Source: Virgibacillus siamensis
GTDB lineage: Bacteria > Bacillota > Bacilli > Bacillales > Amphibacillaceae
Direction of reading: 5' to 3'
DNA length: 64,000 nucleotides
NCBI RefSeq assembly: GCF_900162695.1
Contig: NZ_FUIH01000007.1
Coordinates: 3,038,001-3,102,000, forward strand
Shown here: positions 34,637-43,195 of the stretch, piece by piece
Numbering within the stretch: the stretch's first letter is position 1
How the letters are laid out: each line of letters begins with the position of its first letter
The notes under the pieces: model-generated
Database searches by the model: none
What the model was told of the DNA's origin: nothing
Seen by the model: the letters and a program-made list of their open reading frames with translations, nothing else
Translations under genes and position numbers: made by a program

Positions 34637-34727
34637 TTCTTCAGCCTCCCACTATTGTGTACTATGTTTCATTTTCCTATATTTTCACTATAATTGCAAT
34701 AAAGGGAAAATTATTACATCCACATAA

Positions 34728-34762
34728 ATACGGTTGATACCGTATCTGTTATCAGGTATTGT
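34728..34762 (+). promoter_or_regulatory. Promoter with inverted repeat upstream of the 72-residue gene
   Basis: TTGATA (34734-34739), 17 bases and TATTGT (34757-34762) form a promoter. The inverted repeat ATACGG...CCGTAT (34728-34745) is centred on its -35, in the divergent gap with cbpA, as expected for a regulator site. Confidence 0.45.
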
Positions 34763-34808
34763 GAAAATGTAGCTTTATCAATCTATTATAATATGGAGTG
34801 TGATATGC

Positions 34809-35027
34809 ATGGCCAGATCAAAGGCTGCCAAAATACGGCAAAAACGAATCCGTGAAGGCAGAATGGATCCGCAAACGGCGCGAAGTCCATTTGCAGAACA
34901 CGATTTACGAACCCGGACAACGAAAACAAAAAAAGATTATGTATACCGGACAAAGCACAAGAATCGTTATCCGCATCAAAAGGAAAACGATTCTTTTTAT
35001 TTTACAGCAATGCATATTCCTTCATAA
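34809..35027 (+). CDS. Small basic conserved protein, unknown function
   Basis: A 72-residue, very basic protein beginning MARSKAAKIRQKRIREG and continuing RMDPQTARSPFAEHDLRT, then a K/R/T-rich middle. This SPF-x-x-DLRT type sequence recurs in short uncharacterised proteins of bacilli that I have seen next to unrelated genes. The ATG at 34809 is ten bases after GGAG; two alternatives lie within nine bases upstream. The charge suggests nucleic-acid or ribosome binding, which is inference. Confidence 0.65.
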   Translation: MARSKAAKIRQKRIREGRMDPQTARSPFAEHDLRTRTTKTKKDYVYRTKHKNRYPHQKENDSFYFTAMHIPS

Positions 35028-35096
35028 ACATACATCCGTTTAACCGCTTCTTAAAACTCACAATCCGTACTATACAACACTTCCCAATAACATTTT

Positions 35097-35125
35097 TTGA
35101 AGTTTTGAGAATTTTAGTGTATAAT
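35097..35125 (+). promoter_or_regulatory. SigA-type promoter of the glutamate dehydrogenase gene
   Basis: TTGAAG (35097-35102), 17 bases, perfect TATAAT (35120-35125), leaving a leader of about 120 bases before the start codon. No riboswitch motif was recognised in the leader. Confidence 0.7.
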
Positions 35126-35250
35126 TATATCTTACCTTGTATTATTAACCAGCTTGACAGCCGGCTCTCTTTTCATCTGACAATTAAATACTACCCTTTT
35201 AACCCGATACTAAACCACTTTTTTAACTGAATTCATAAAGGAGGAACTGT

Positions 35251-36633
35251 ATGAAAGCATTAGACGGTAAGCAGGAAACCAAAAGCAATCGCGCAACAGA
35301 ATATGCGGAACAAGTTTTTGAAACAGTAAAGGCGCGTAATCCGCATGAACCGGAATTTTTACAGGCAGTGAAGGAAATTATTGATTCCCTTATCCCCGTA
35401 TTTGAAAAAAATCCAAAATATATGGATTACAGTATTCTGGACCGCATGGTGGAACCGGACCGGATTATTTCATTCAGAGTGCCATGGGTTGATGATTTAG
35501 GCAATGTACAGGTGAACCGTGGATTTCGGGTACAATTCAACAATGCGATCGGACCGTATAAAGGCGGCCTCCGTTTTCATCCTTCAGTCAATAACAGCAT
35601 CATAAAATTTCTCGGATTTGAACAGATTTTTAAAAACTCCCTGACCGGTCAGCCCATTGGAGGTGCCAAGGGTGGGTCAGACTTTGACCCGAAAGGAAAG
35701 TCTGAACTGGAAATCATGCGGTTTACGCAAAGTTTTATGACAGAATTATCAAAACATATTGGTCCGGATACCGATGTGCCTGCCGGTGATATCGGTGTTG
35801 GCGCCAGGGAAATCGGGTTCATGTTCGGCCAGTTCAAAAAAATGCGCAGCAGATTCGAGCCCGGAGTTCTGACCGGAAAAGGCATCGATTTCGGCGGAAG
35901 CCTGGCACGTACAGAAGCAACCGGATACGGTGTTGTTTATTTCATACAGGAAATGCTGCAGCATAATGATCTTGACCTTAAGGATAAAACAGTTGTTATT
36001 TCCGGATCTGGCAATGTTTCGATTTATGCAATTGAAAAAGCCCAGCAACTGGGAGCAAATGTCATCGCATGCAGTGACTCAGACGGTTTCATCGTTGACA
36101 CGGATGGTATTTGTCTTGAAACTGTTAAGCGACTGAAAGAAACCGGCGACGAACGAATCTGTGAATATGTAAAAGAACATTCGAATGCGCATTATTCCGA
36201 TAACTGTACAGATATTTGGGATATTCCATGTGACATTGCCTTGCCTTGTGCGACACAAAATGAGCTGGATGAGGATGCGGCTCGTAAACTGATCGCCAAC
36301 AATGTTAAGGCAATCGGTGAAGGAGCGAACATGCCATGTACACACGCAGCTGTTGATTTGTTCCTTGAGGAAGGTGTTCTTTTCGCACCTGGAAAAGCAG
36401 CCAATGCCGGTGGTGTGGCAGTCTCTGCTTTGGAGATGGCCCAAAACAGCAGTAAAATTTCCTGGACCTTTGAAGAAGTGGATTTCAAGCTGCAGGAAAT
36501 CATGAAAGATATTTATCAGAAAAGCATGGGCTCCGCGGAGGAGTATGGAACTTCCGGAAATCTGGTAGCAGGTGCAAATATCGCAGGATTTCTTAAAGTA
36601 GCCGATGCCATGATTGCCCAGGGCGTTGTATAA
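35251..36633 (+). CDS. gdhA: NADP-specific glutamate dehydrogenase
   Basis: A 460-residue enzyme of the hexameric small-subunit family. The substrate-binding lysines appear in GGLRFHPSVN upstream and PIGGAKGGSDFDPKGKSE, the catalytic aspartate in PAGDIGVGAREIGFMFG, and the coenzyme fold GSGNVSIYAIEKAQQLG follows with an SDSDG acidic end after the second strand. GdhA-type proteins of about 450 residues with this KGGSDFDPKGKS signature are usually NADP-dependent and biosynthetic, joining ammonium to 2-oxoglutarate. Start ATG follows AAAGGAGGAACTGT. Glutamate is also a compatible solute in halotolerant bacilli. Confidence 0.94.
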   Translation: MKALDGKQETKSNRATEYAEQVFETVKARNPHEPEFLQAVKEIIDSLIPVFEKNPKYMDYSILDRMVEPDRIISFRVPWVDDLGNVQVNRGFRVQFNNAIGPYKGGLRFHPSVNNSIIKFLGFEQIFKNSLTGQPIGGAKGGSDFDPKGKSELEIMRFTQSFMTELSKHIGPDTDVPAGDIGVGAREIGFMFGQFKKMRSRFEPGVLTGKGIDFGGSLARTEATGYGVVYFIQEMLQHNDLDLKDKTVVISGSGNVSIYAIEKAQQLGANVIACSDSDGFIVDTDGICLETVKRLKETGDERICEYVKEHSNAHYSDNCTDIWDIPCDIALPCATQNELDEDAARKLIANNVKAIGEGANMPCTHAAVDLFLEEGVLFAPGKAANAGGVAVSALEMAQNSSKISWTFEEVDFKLQEIMKDIYQKSMGSAEEYGTSGNLVAGANIAGFLKVADAMIAQGVV

Positions 36634-36676
36634 AAACTTGAAAAGACTGACTCGCAATGGCGGGTCAGCCTCTTTA
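36634..36676 (+). terminator. Terminator-like hairpin after gdhA
   Basis: AGACTGACTCGC and GCGGGTCAGCCT pair with one or two mismatches; a short U-run (CTTTAT) follows. Confidence 0.6.
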
Positions 36677-36696
36677 TGGTTTCAGAAATGTATCTC

Positions 36697-37167
36697 TTAC
36701 CGTAATTCAGACGGATGTTTCATGAAGAATGGCACCTTTTCCGCGCCGGTCATCCGTACATACGTAAACAGCTGGCCTTTGTGATGCACTTCATGGTCAA
36801 TGGCATTGGACAGCCAAAAACTCCCCGGAGCACTTTCCTTATTAAATTCCACTTCCTCTGTCAGCTGCGTTTTAGAAAGTGACTTTAAATCCCTTGTCGT
36901 TATCGTTGTATACTTACTGACAATTTCACGTACGTCCGCAATGGTTTTAAAATCATCTTCCTTTTGCGGCGGAGTGAATGTACCGTTCAACACCGTTTTG
37001 ACAAACATATCCATTGATGTTGCAATATGTACTGCCAGTCCGCCAAGCGTATATGCACCATCCCACGGTTTAAATTCCACATCCTTATCATCAACCAGCT
37101 TCAGCAGATCGTGTACTACGAATCGATGCTTCAGCCAGCCTTCCACAATCTCATTCCTTGTGCTCAT
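36697..37167 (-). CDS. DinB-family protein
   Basis: A 156-residue four-helix-bundle protein of the DinB/YfiT type: LGGLAVHIATSMDMFVKTVL carries the first histidine and AIDHEVHHKGQLFTYVRMTG the HxxxH pair, the usual three-histidine metal site. Such proteins are putative metal-dependent thiol (bacillithiol) transferases or hydrolases. The start ATG at 37167 follows GGAGGATTTTTTG and is preferred to one five codons earlier. Convergent with gdhA, divergent from the lectin gene. Substrate unknown. Confidence 0.88.
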   Translation of the reverse strand: MSTRNEIVEGWLKHRFVVHDLLKLVDDKDVEFKPWDGAYTLGGLAVHIATSMDMFVKTVLNGTFTPPQKEDDFKTIADVREIVSKYTTITTRDLKSLSKTQLTEEVEFNKESAPGSFWLSNAIDHEVHHKGQLFTYVRMTGAEKVPFFMKHPSELR

Positions 37168-37391
37168 CAAAAAATCCTCCATTCCCGAAAATTTTTTACA
37201 CCCCCTATTTTACACCTTTTCCGAAATTTTTGTAAATTAAAATGCAGTATACTGATGGACTTTATCCGGATTCCCCCTTTATCACCCCCGGACCGGGATA
37301 ACAGCTTATGGCCCACGATTTTCCCAAAATTAATCCCCACATCGCCCAGTTATGCATATGATAATTCTGTACAAAAATGGGAGGTATAATG

Positions 37392-38603
37392 ATGTATCAA
37401 TATCCAAATTACAATCAGTCGTACGATCCGACATATTATCATGCAGTTCCATCTGCCCCAATGGATATGCGACAGCAGCCCAGTCTGCAGCAAGTGATGC
37501 AAACCATCCGTACTGAGCACAGTGATTTATACACACAACTTGAGCGGGAAGGACTGAACCGGGGACTATCTGATTATCTTTTTTCCCTTGTAGCCGGGTA
37601 TACACTCAACCAAGGTAATACAAACCAGTCTGCAAACCAAATTTACAATCAATTCCAGTCACAGGTGCCATGGATCGGGTTTCTGTTTAACTATTATCCG
37701 ATTTCCAAAAACCGGCTGGACCAGGTTCTCATCCGAATTATTCAGATTGTGCTGAATTTGATTGGCGGAGGCGGCGGCGGTGAGACCGGTCAAGGCTGGA
37801 GCGGCTGGGAAAGCCTTGGCGGTACACTTACATCCGCTCCTGCCGTTTCCTCATGGCAGCCAAACCGCCTTGATGTGTTTGCACGGGGCACCGGCGACAA
37901 TCTTTATCATAAATGGTGGAATGGACGCAACTGGAGCGGCTGGGATAATCTTGATGGATCACTCACTTCTGCACCAGCCGCTGTTTCCTGGGGGCCAAAC
38001 CGGATTGATGTGTTTGCCAGAGGCACCGGTAACAGACTTTATCACAGATGGTGGAACGGCCGCAGCTGGAGTGATTGGGAAAACCTCGGCGGAACATTAA
38101 CGAGCAGCCCGGCCGTGTCTTCACGCAGGCCAAATCAATTAGATGTGTTTGTCAGAGGATCGGGTAACAATCTTTATATGAGGTCGTGGAACGGTTCAAA
38201 TTGGGGAGACTGGGTCAATTTAGGCGGCAATCTCACTTCCGAACCGGCAGCTGTATCATGGAATCCAAACCGGATTGATGTATTTGCCAGAGGACAAAAT
38301 AACCAATTAATCCATAAATGGTGGAATGGACGCAATTGGAGCGATTGGGAGAGCCTTGGCGGTACTTTAACAAGCGGTCCGGCTGTGTCATCCCGAAGAC
38401 CAAATCAACTGGACGTATTTGTAAGAGGCACAGGCAACAGACTTTACAAACGAACGTGGAATGGTTCCAGCTGGTCCAATTGGGAGAATCTCGGCGGCAA
38501 TTTAACTTCCTCGCCTGCAGCCGTATCATGGGGGCCAAACCGAACCGATGTATTTGCACGCGGACAGAACCAGGATTTAATCCATCTGTACCGCAATCAG
38601 TAA
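37392..38603 (+). CDS. Six-repeat PLL-like beta-propeller lectin
   Basis: A 403-residue protein. Residues 1-125 are a helical or mixed N-terminal domain starting MYQYPNYNQSYDPTYYHAVP, then a polyglycine hinge at about 125-130. From about 136 to the end there are six tandem repeats of about 45 residues, each with WSxWENLGGxLTSxPAVSS, NxxDVFxRGxxNxLY and WNGxxW. That pattern is typical of PLL/sialidase-like carbohydrate-binding propellers in which each blade carries a tryptophan-lined sugar site. No signal peptide is visible, so it may be cytoplasmic, a spore surface protein, or released by lysis. Start chosen seven bases after GGAGG. Single gene with its own terminator. Confidence 0.85.
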   Translation: MYQYPNYNQSYDPTYYHAVPSAPMDMRQQPSLQQVMQTIRTEHSDLYTQLEREGLNRGLSDYLFSLVAGYTLNQGNTNQSANQIYNQFQSQVPWIGFLFNYYPISKNRLDQVLIRIIQIVLNLIGGGGGGETGQGWSGWESLGGTLTSAPAVSSWQPNRLDVFARGTGDNLYHKWWNGRNWSGWDNLDGSLTSAPAAVSWGPNRIDVFARGTGNRLYHRWWNGRSWSDWENLGGTLTSSPAVSSRRPNQLDVFVRGSGNNLYMRSWNGSNWGDWVNLGGNLTSEPAAVSWNPNRIDVFARGQNNQLIHKWWNGRNWSDWESLGGTLTSGPAVSSRRPNQLDVFVRGTGNRLYKRTWNGSSWSNWENLGGNLTSSPAAVSWGPNRTDVFARGQNQDLIHLYRNQ

Positions 38604-38618
38604 TATGCCGGATTAAAA

Positions 38619-38661
38619 GGAACTGCACCAGCATTTTGGGGCAGCTCCTTTTTTATTTTAA
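38619..38661 (+). terminator. Intrinsic terminator of the lectin gene
   Basis: AAAAGGAACTGC pairs with GCAGCTCCTTTTTT around 14 bases, ending in a U-run. Confidence 0.8.
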
Positions 38662-38814
38662 AAAAAATATTTATTGCGGACGGATTATATTTTCCCGGGA
38701 GTAAACAATCCAAAGGGGAGCGACTAGCAATGTAAGCCTAAGGTAAGAGAAATTAATTTTCCCCGCTGGCTGTTTCTGCTAAACTATTCTTCATTATAAG
38801 GAGGTTATCAATCA

Positions 38815-39417
38815 ATGAATATACATGAATGGAATGTTGAACTCTTCCGGATGATCAATAATTTAGGCAAAGACATAGCCTTTTTGAATCCAGCAGTCAC
38901 TTTCATTGCGGAATATATGGTGCTTTTTCTAGCACTTGGGGTTCTGATTATGTGGTTTACGGGAAACAAACGAATCCGGATGATGGTTATTTGTGCAGGT
39001 ATCGCGTTCATAGTTGCTGAAATTGCTGCGGAAATCGCAGGGCTCTTGTACAGCAACCACCAGCCATTTGCGGAACTTGCCAATGTAAATCAATTAATAG
39101 CTCATGAGATAGATAACTCGTTTCCAAGCGACCATACCATTCTATTTTTCTCATTCTGTACGATGTTTTTCCTTTTCTATAAACGAAGCGGCGTCCTTTG
39201 GTTGCTGCTGGCATCAATAGTAGGTCTGTCACGTATTTGGGCCGGTGTTCACTATCCTGGGGATGTCCTTACAGGGGCACTGATCGGAATTGCAGCTGCG
39301 TTGGCAATGTATCTGCTCGTATCCAACACCGAATTTATGTGGAACATATTGAAACGCTATGAATCTATTGAGCGGCGGATTGTCCCGGCGAAAGTTAAGT
39401 CAAAGGGGGACGAATAG
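38815..39417 (+). CDS. bcrC: Undecaprenyl-diphosphatase, BcrC type (PAP2 family)
   Basis: A 200-residue membrane phosphatase with about six helices. The PAP2 motifs are SFPSDHT (motif 2) and SRIWAGVHYPGDVLTG (motif 3, with the catalytic histidine); motif 1 is the weak part around SNHQPF. BcrC-type enzymes recycle undecaprenyl pyrophosphate and confer low-level bacitracin tolerance, so this gene could work together with the BceAB module 4 kb away. Start ATG follows ATAAGGAGG. Terminated by a strong hairpin. Note an AAGGGGAG ribosome site followed by ATGTAA about 85 bp upstream. Confidence 0.9.
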   Translation: MNIHEWNVELFRMINNLGKDIAFLNPAVTFIAEYMVLFLALGVLIMWFTGNKRIRMMVICAGIAFIVAEIAAEIAGLLYSNHQPFAELANVNQLIAHEIDNSFPSDHTILFFSFCTMFFLFYKRSGVLWLLLASIVGLSRIWAGVHYPGDVLTGALIGIAAALAMYLLVSNTEFMWNILKRYESIERRIVPAKVKSKGDE

Positions 39418-39444
39418 CCACCCGGATCAGGGTGGCTATTTTTC
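39417..39444 (+). terminator. Intrinsic terminator of bcrC
   Basis: GCCACCC and GGGTGGC pair around GGATCA, followed by TATTTTTC, overlapping the stop codon. Confidence 0.85.
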
Positions 39445-39460
39445 ATTGCAGGTAATGATC

Positions 39461-40075
39461 TCACCGAATCAGCCCCACAAAATGAGTCAATATTTTAGCA
39501 GTCAGCCCCCAGATTACTTTATCCCCGTACACATAAAATAATTCCTCTATTTTCCGTGGGCGCCAATCATAATCTTCCCCGCCCGGCAAAAGCTCCACAG
39601 GAAAATCTGCTTCCGGTTCCATCCTGGCCTGTACATAATGCACTTTAGGTGGATTTTCCAGGAAAAAGGACAGTGGTACCTCGAACACTTCATCGACTTC
39701 GGAGGGGTTCGGCTGGATAGCTTCCGGATGGTGAATCTGCCCTGCATGCGGATAAATAATCATTCCAAAAGGAGTAATCAGAAAATCAAGCGGAGCAACA
39801 TTGGTAATCTGTCCCGCATCGATCCCCAGTTCTTCGGATGTTTCCCGAACGGCGGTGTCCTGGTCGGTTTTATCTACCGGATCCATTCGCCCTCCCGGAA
39901 AACAAATCTCCCCTGGCTGTCGCCGCATTTTGTGTGAACGGACTTCAAATAAAACATGAATCCCATTTTCTCTTTGTATAAGCGGCAGCAAAACCGCATA
40001 CTTGGAAAATTGCTCAATACCCAATACGGTGGGGGAGTGCTTTTCCAATTTATGCTGTATGGCTTCCAAATCCAT
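39461..40075 (-). CDS. CoA pyrophosphatase-type Nudix hydrolase
   Basis: A 204-residue Nudix enzyme. The Nudix box reads GGRMDPVDKTDQDTAVRETSEELGI, of which RETSEELG is the metal-binding part, preceded by RRQPGEICFPGG, the segment typical of CoA pyrophosphatases (NudL/YeaB-like). The expected activity is hydrolysis of CoA or acyl-CoA into phosphoadenosine phosphate and 4-phosphopantetheine derivatives. Start ATG follows GGGGGTGAACAT. Convergent with bcrC; divergent from the MFS gene. Confidence 0.9.
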   Translation of the reverse strand: MDLEAIQHKLEKHSPTVLGIEQFSKYAVLLPLIQRENGIHVLFEVRSHKMRRQPGEICFPGGRMDPVDKTDQDTAVRETSEELGIDAGQITNVAPLDFLITPFGMIIYPHAGQIHHPEAIQPNPSEVDEVFEVPLSFFLENPPKVHYVQARMEPEADFPVELLPGGEDYDWRPRKIEELFYVYGDKVIWGLTAKILTHFVGLIR

Positions 40076-40224
40076 ATGTTCACCCCCGGATTATCTATAT
40101 TTCCCAGTATAACATGCGCGAGACTTACACAGTCTTTTCAAGCTTTAAAACAAGAAATTCCCCTGTCCTTTCATGTAGAATGGGAAACATACTAGATTCG
40201 TATTACAAAGCAGGAGTCTTTTAC

Positions 40225-41574
40225 ATGAAAAACACGATTAAAAAACCTTGGCTGCTCGTTTTCACCATCAGCCTCGGCACATTGCTCAATCCATTAAACT
40301 CATCAATGATCTCAGTAGCACTCACCCGGCTCCAGCATGTACTGGATCTTTCTTTTGCCAGTGCAACATGGCTGATCTCCATTTTCTATCTGGTCAGTGC
40401 TGTCGGGCAGCCTGTCATGGGAAAGCTTGGGGATATGTTCGGGCAGAAAAAACTATTTTTGACCGGACTGGTTCTTGTCGCCATGTCTTCCGCTCTTGCA
40501 CCATTAATCGCAAATTTCGGCTGGCTGCTCGGATGCCGTGCACTGCAGGCACTTGGAAGTTCATCCCTGTTCCCGAGTGGAATGTCCATGGTACGCAATT
40601 ACATCACCACGGGACAAGCCCGGGCACTGTCCGTGCTGGCCGTTTTTTCATCCGTTTCTGCAGCGTTTGGGCCAACAATCGGCGGTTTTCTTATCGAAGG
40701 ATTTGACTGGGAAGCAATTTTTCTCGTAAACCTGCCATTCATTGTTGTTTCATTCCTGATGGCACTGTTTATTTTGCCAAAACAGAGCGGCGGTAAACTG
40801 ACACTTGGCCGGATAGATTTTGGCGGAATTGGTTTATTTACAGTTTTCATTGTCTTTTTGATCCTGTTTCTGCTTTCCTTAAAAGGAGAAATACGGTACT
40901 GGACGATGCCGATTTTCATAGCCGCTACGGTTTTATTTTATTTTTATGAAAAACGGCAAACAGAACCGTTCATTGATCTCAGTGCATTAAAAAGCAATAA
41001 AAATGTACTGCTCGTCTATGCACAGTTCATCAGCATTAACCTGGTCTACTACTGTTACTTTTACGGACTGCCAACCTTTCTGCAGCAGGTCCGGCATTAC
41101 AGCGGGGGAACGACCGGGCTGATTATGCTGGCAATGGCCGGATTTGGTGTCATTGTGGCACCGCTCGCAGGCAGGTGGATTGATTTGCATGGATCGAAAC
41201 CGGCAGTACTGTCAGGTGCAATCGCCCTGACGGCTGGAACGGCACTTCTTCTGACTGTGCATGAAACAACACCATTGCTTGGACTGCTCGGCGTAATGTC
41301 TGTCATCGGTATCAGCAACGGCTTTAACAATATAGGTATGCAGACATCCTTATTCCGATTCGCTGATCCGGAAAAAACGGGTGCTGCCTCCGGATTATTC
41401 CAAACAAGCCGCTATTTGGGAGCAATTTTATCGACGGCGCTGCTCGGTATATTTTTTAACGACACTATCGATGTGGCACACTTTCATATTGTAGCAGCCA
41501 TCAGCCTGGTATTTTGCGCATTCACCCTGTTTCTTTCCATCCGGATGCCGCGTGATACCGCTGTACAAAACTGA
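40225..41574 (+). CDS. MFS drug exporter (DHA2-like)
   Basis: A 449-residue major-facilitator transporter. It shows motif A-like GKLGDMFGQKK between helices 2 and 3, motif D1-like NPLNSSMISVALTRLQ in helix 1, and motif C-like GPTIGGFLIEGFDWE in helix 5, the marks of drug:proton antiporters. About 13-14 helices are suggested. The start ATG at 40225 follows CAGGAGTC; the longer frame (40114) has no site. Substrate not predictable. It is 30 bp upstream of the hydroxybutyrate dehydrogenase gene on the same strand, perhaps one transcript. Confidence 0.88.
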   Translation: MKNTIKKPWLLVFTISLGTLLNPLNSSMISVALTRLQHVLDLSFASATWLISIFYLVSAVGQPVMGKLGDMFGQKKLFLTGLVLVAMSSALAPLIANFGWLLGCRALQALGSSSLFPSGMSMVRNYITTGQARALSVLAVFSSVSAAFGPTIGGFLIEGFDWEAIFLVNLPFIVVSFLMALFILPKQSGGKLTLGRIDFGGIGLFTVFIVFLILFLLSLKGEIRYWTMPIFIAATVLFYFYEKRQTEPFIDLSALKSNKNVLLVYAQFISINLVYYCYFYGLPTFLQQVRHYSGGTTGLIMLAMAGFGVIVAPLAGRWIDLHGSKPAVLSGAIALTAGTALLLTVHETTPLLGLLGVMSVIGISNGFNNIGMQTSLFRFADPEKTGAASGLFQTSRYLGAILSTALLGIFFNDTIDVAHFHIVAAISLVFCAFTLFLSIRMPRDTAVQN

Positions 41575-41604
41575 TACACTATATATTAATTGGAGGGATT
41601 CGCA

Positions 41605-42390
41605 ATGGATAAGATTCTGAATCAGAAAGTTGCTTTTGTCACCGGAGCTGCCAGCGGAATTGGCCTTGAGGTTGCCCGGGAATTTGCTGAACAAGGGGCA
41701 AAAGTAGTTATTTCCGATTTGAAAGAAGATGCAGCACATCAGGCTGCTGAAGAATTGAAGGAAAACGGGCATGATGCAATGGCACTGGCGTGTGATGTGA
41801 CCAATGAGGGGCAGCTCACTGCGGGTATTGACAGGACCATTGAAGTGTACGGCCAGCTTGATATTTTGGTGAATAATGCAGGACTGCAGCATGTAGCGGC
41901 AATTGAAGATTTTCCAACTGAAAAATTCGAGCTGATGCAAAAGATAATGGTTACTGCACCTTTCATAGCGATAAAAAAAGTTTTTTCGATCATGCGGAAA
42001 CAAGGATACGGGCGCATTATCAATATGGCATCCATCAATGGTGTCATCGGATTCGCCGGCAAGGCCGCCTACAACACTGCCAAACATGGGCTGATCGGAC
42101 TGTCAAAAGTCGCCGCGCTGGAAGGTGCAGCTGACGGCATTACCGTAAACGCATTATGTCCCGGTTACGTCGACACCCCGCTCGTGCAAAACCAGCTGCA
42201 GGAAATTTCCGAAACAAGGGATATTCCGGTTGAAAAGGTAATGGAAGAAGTCATTTATCCGCTTGTTCCGCAGCACCGGCTCCTTGACGTCCAGGAAATC
42301 GCTGATTATGCCGTCTTCATTGCCAGCAGTAAAGCAAAAGGCATCACAGGCCAAGCGGTTATTTTAGATGGCGGGTATACGGCGCAATGA
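41605..42390 (+). CDS. bdhA: D-3-hydroxybutyrate dehydrogenase (SDR)
   Basis: A 261-residue short-chain dehydrogenase: nucleotide motif TGAASGIG, LVNNAG, catalytic SINGVIG / YNTAKHG (Y and K), and the 3-hydroxybutyrate dehydrogenase-like ends CPGYVDTPLVQNQ, VPQHRLLDVQEIADYAVF and GQAVILDGGYTAQ. It should interconvert 3-hydroxybutyrate and acetoacetate with NAD, in polyhydroxybutyrate or ketone-body use. Start ATG at 41605 after GGAGGGATTCGC; a TTG frame start 15 bases earlier is unlikely. Confidence 0.92.
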   Translation: MDKILNQKVAFVTGAASGIGLEVAREFAEQGAKVVISDLKEDAAHQAAEELKENGHDAMALACDVTNEGQLTAGIDRTIEVYGQLDILVNNAGLQHVAAIEDFPTEKFELMQKIMVTAPFIAIKKVFSIMRKQGYGRIINMASINGVIGFAGKAAYNTAKHGLIGLSKVAALEGAADGITVNALCPGYVDTPLVQNQLQEISETRDIPVEKVMEEVIYPLVPQHRLLDVQEIADYAVFIASSKAKGITGQAVILDGGYTAQ

Positions 42391-42502
42391 CCTGGTGATA
42401 GATTGGCGGGGATTCGTTTCCCTCGCAAAGAAGTGTATTTTTTGCGGAAGGACCGATTCCTTCCCATTGCCTTGGAATTTTAAATAGTGTGGTGAGATGA
42501 AG

Positions 42503-43195
42503 ATGTCTACGATTTTGCTGATTGAAGATGACAGGACACTTTTTAACGAAATACGCGACCGCTTAGCACAGTGGTCCTATAATGTACATGGCGTCCGGGA
42601 TTTCGGAAATGTCATCAAGGAGTTCACGGACATCCAGCCTGATTTGGTGATCATCGATATCACCTTGCCCAAATTTGACGGGTTTCATTGGTGCCGGCTG
42701 ATTCGCTCCCATTCCAATGTGCCGATTATATTTCTGTCATCACGTGACCACCCGACAGATATGGTGATGTCCATGCAGATGGGAGCGGATGATTTCATTC
42801 AAAAGCCGTTCCATTTTGATGTGCTGATTGCCAAAGTCCAGGCCATCCTGCGCCGGGTGTACAACTACAACACGGAACATACGATTGAACTCAGAACATG
42901 GTGCGGTGCCAACGTCAATTATGCCAATAACACAGTCGCCAATGATGATGGTGAAATCGAGCTTACTAAAAATGAAATGTTTATTTTAAAAGTGCTGATT
43001 GAACATAAAAATCAAATCGTCAGCAGAGAGGAACTGATTACCTATCTATGGGATGATGAGCGATTTGTCAGTGACAATACATTAACGGTCAACGTTAACC
43101 GGCTGCGCAAAAAGCTGGAAACACTGCGTCTCGGAAAATATATTGAAACCAAAGTCGGACAGGGGTATATCGCGCTGGAAGGGGAACAAATATGA
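42503..43195 (+). CDS. bceR: BceR-like OmpR-family response regulator
   Basis: A 230-residue regulator: receiver domain with E8-D9-D10 and phosphoacceptor D52 in VIIDITLPKFDG, LSSRDHP and QKPFHF; winged-helix DNA-binding domain (about 130-228) with LTKNEMFILKVLIEHKNQIVSRE (in part) and VNVNRLRKKLE. The ATG at 42503 is six bases from GGTGAG; an ATG two codons earlier would sit directly on it. It overlaps bceS by four bases. It should bind the inverted repeat at 44189-44212 to induce bceAB in response to antimicrobial peptides. Confidence 0.93.
   Translation: MSTILLIEDDRTLFNEIRDRLAQWSYNVHGVRDFGNVIKEFTDIQPDLVIIDITLPKFDGFHWCRLIRSHSNVPIIFLSSRDHPTDMVMSMQMGADDFIQKPFHFDVLIAKVQAILRRVYNYNTEHTIELRTWCGANVNYANNTVANDDGEIELTKNEMFILKVLIEHKNQIVSREELITYLWDDERFVSDNTLTVNVNRLRKKLETLRLGKYIETKVGQGYIALEGEQI

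Noticed and set aside
35126..35250. Riboswitch in the 120-base gdhA leader
   Set aside because: No recognisable conserved aptamer motif or terminator/antiterminator pair.
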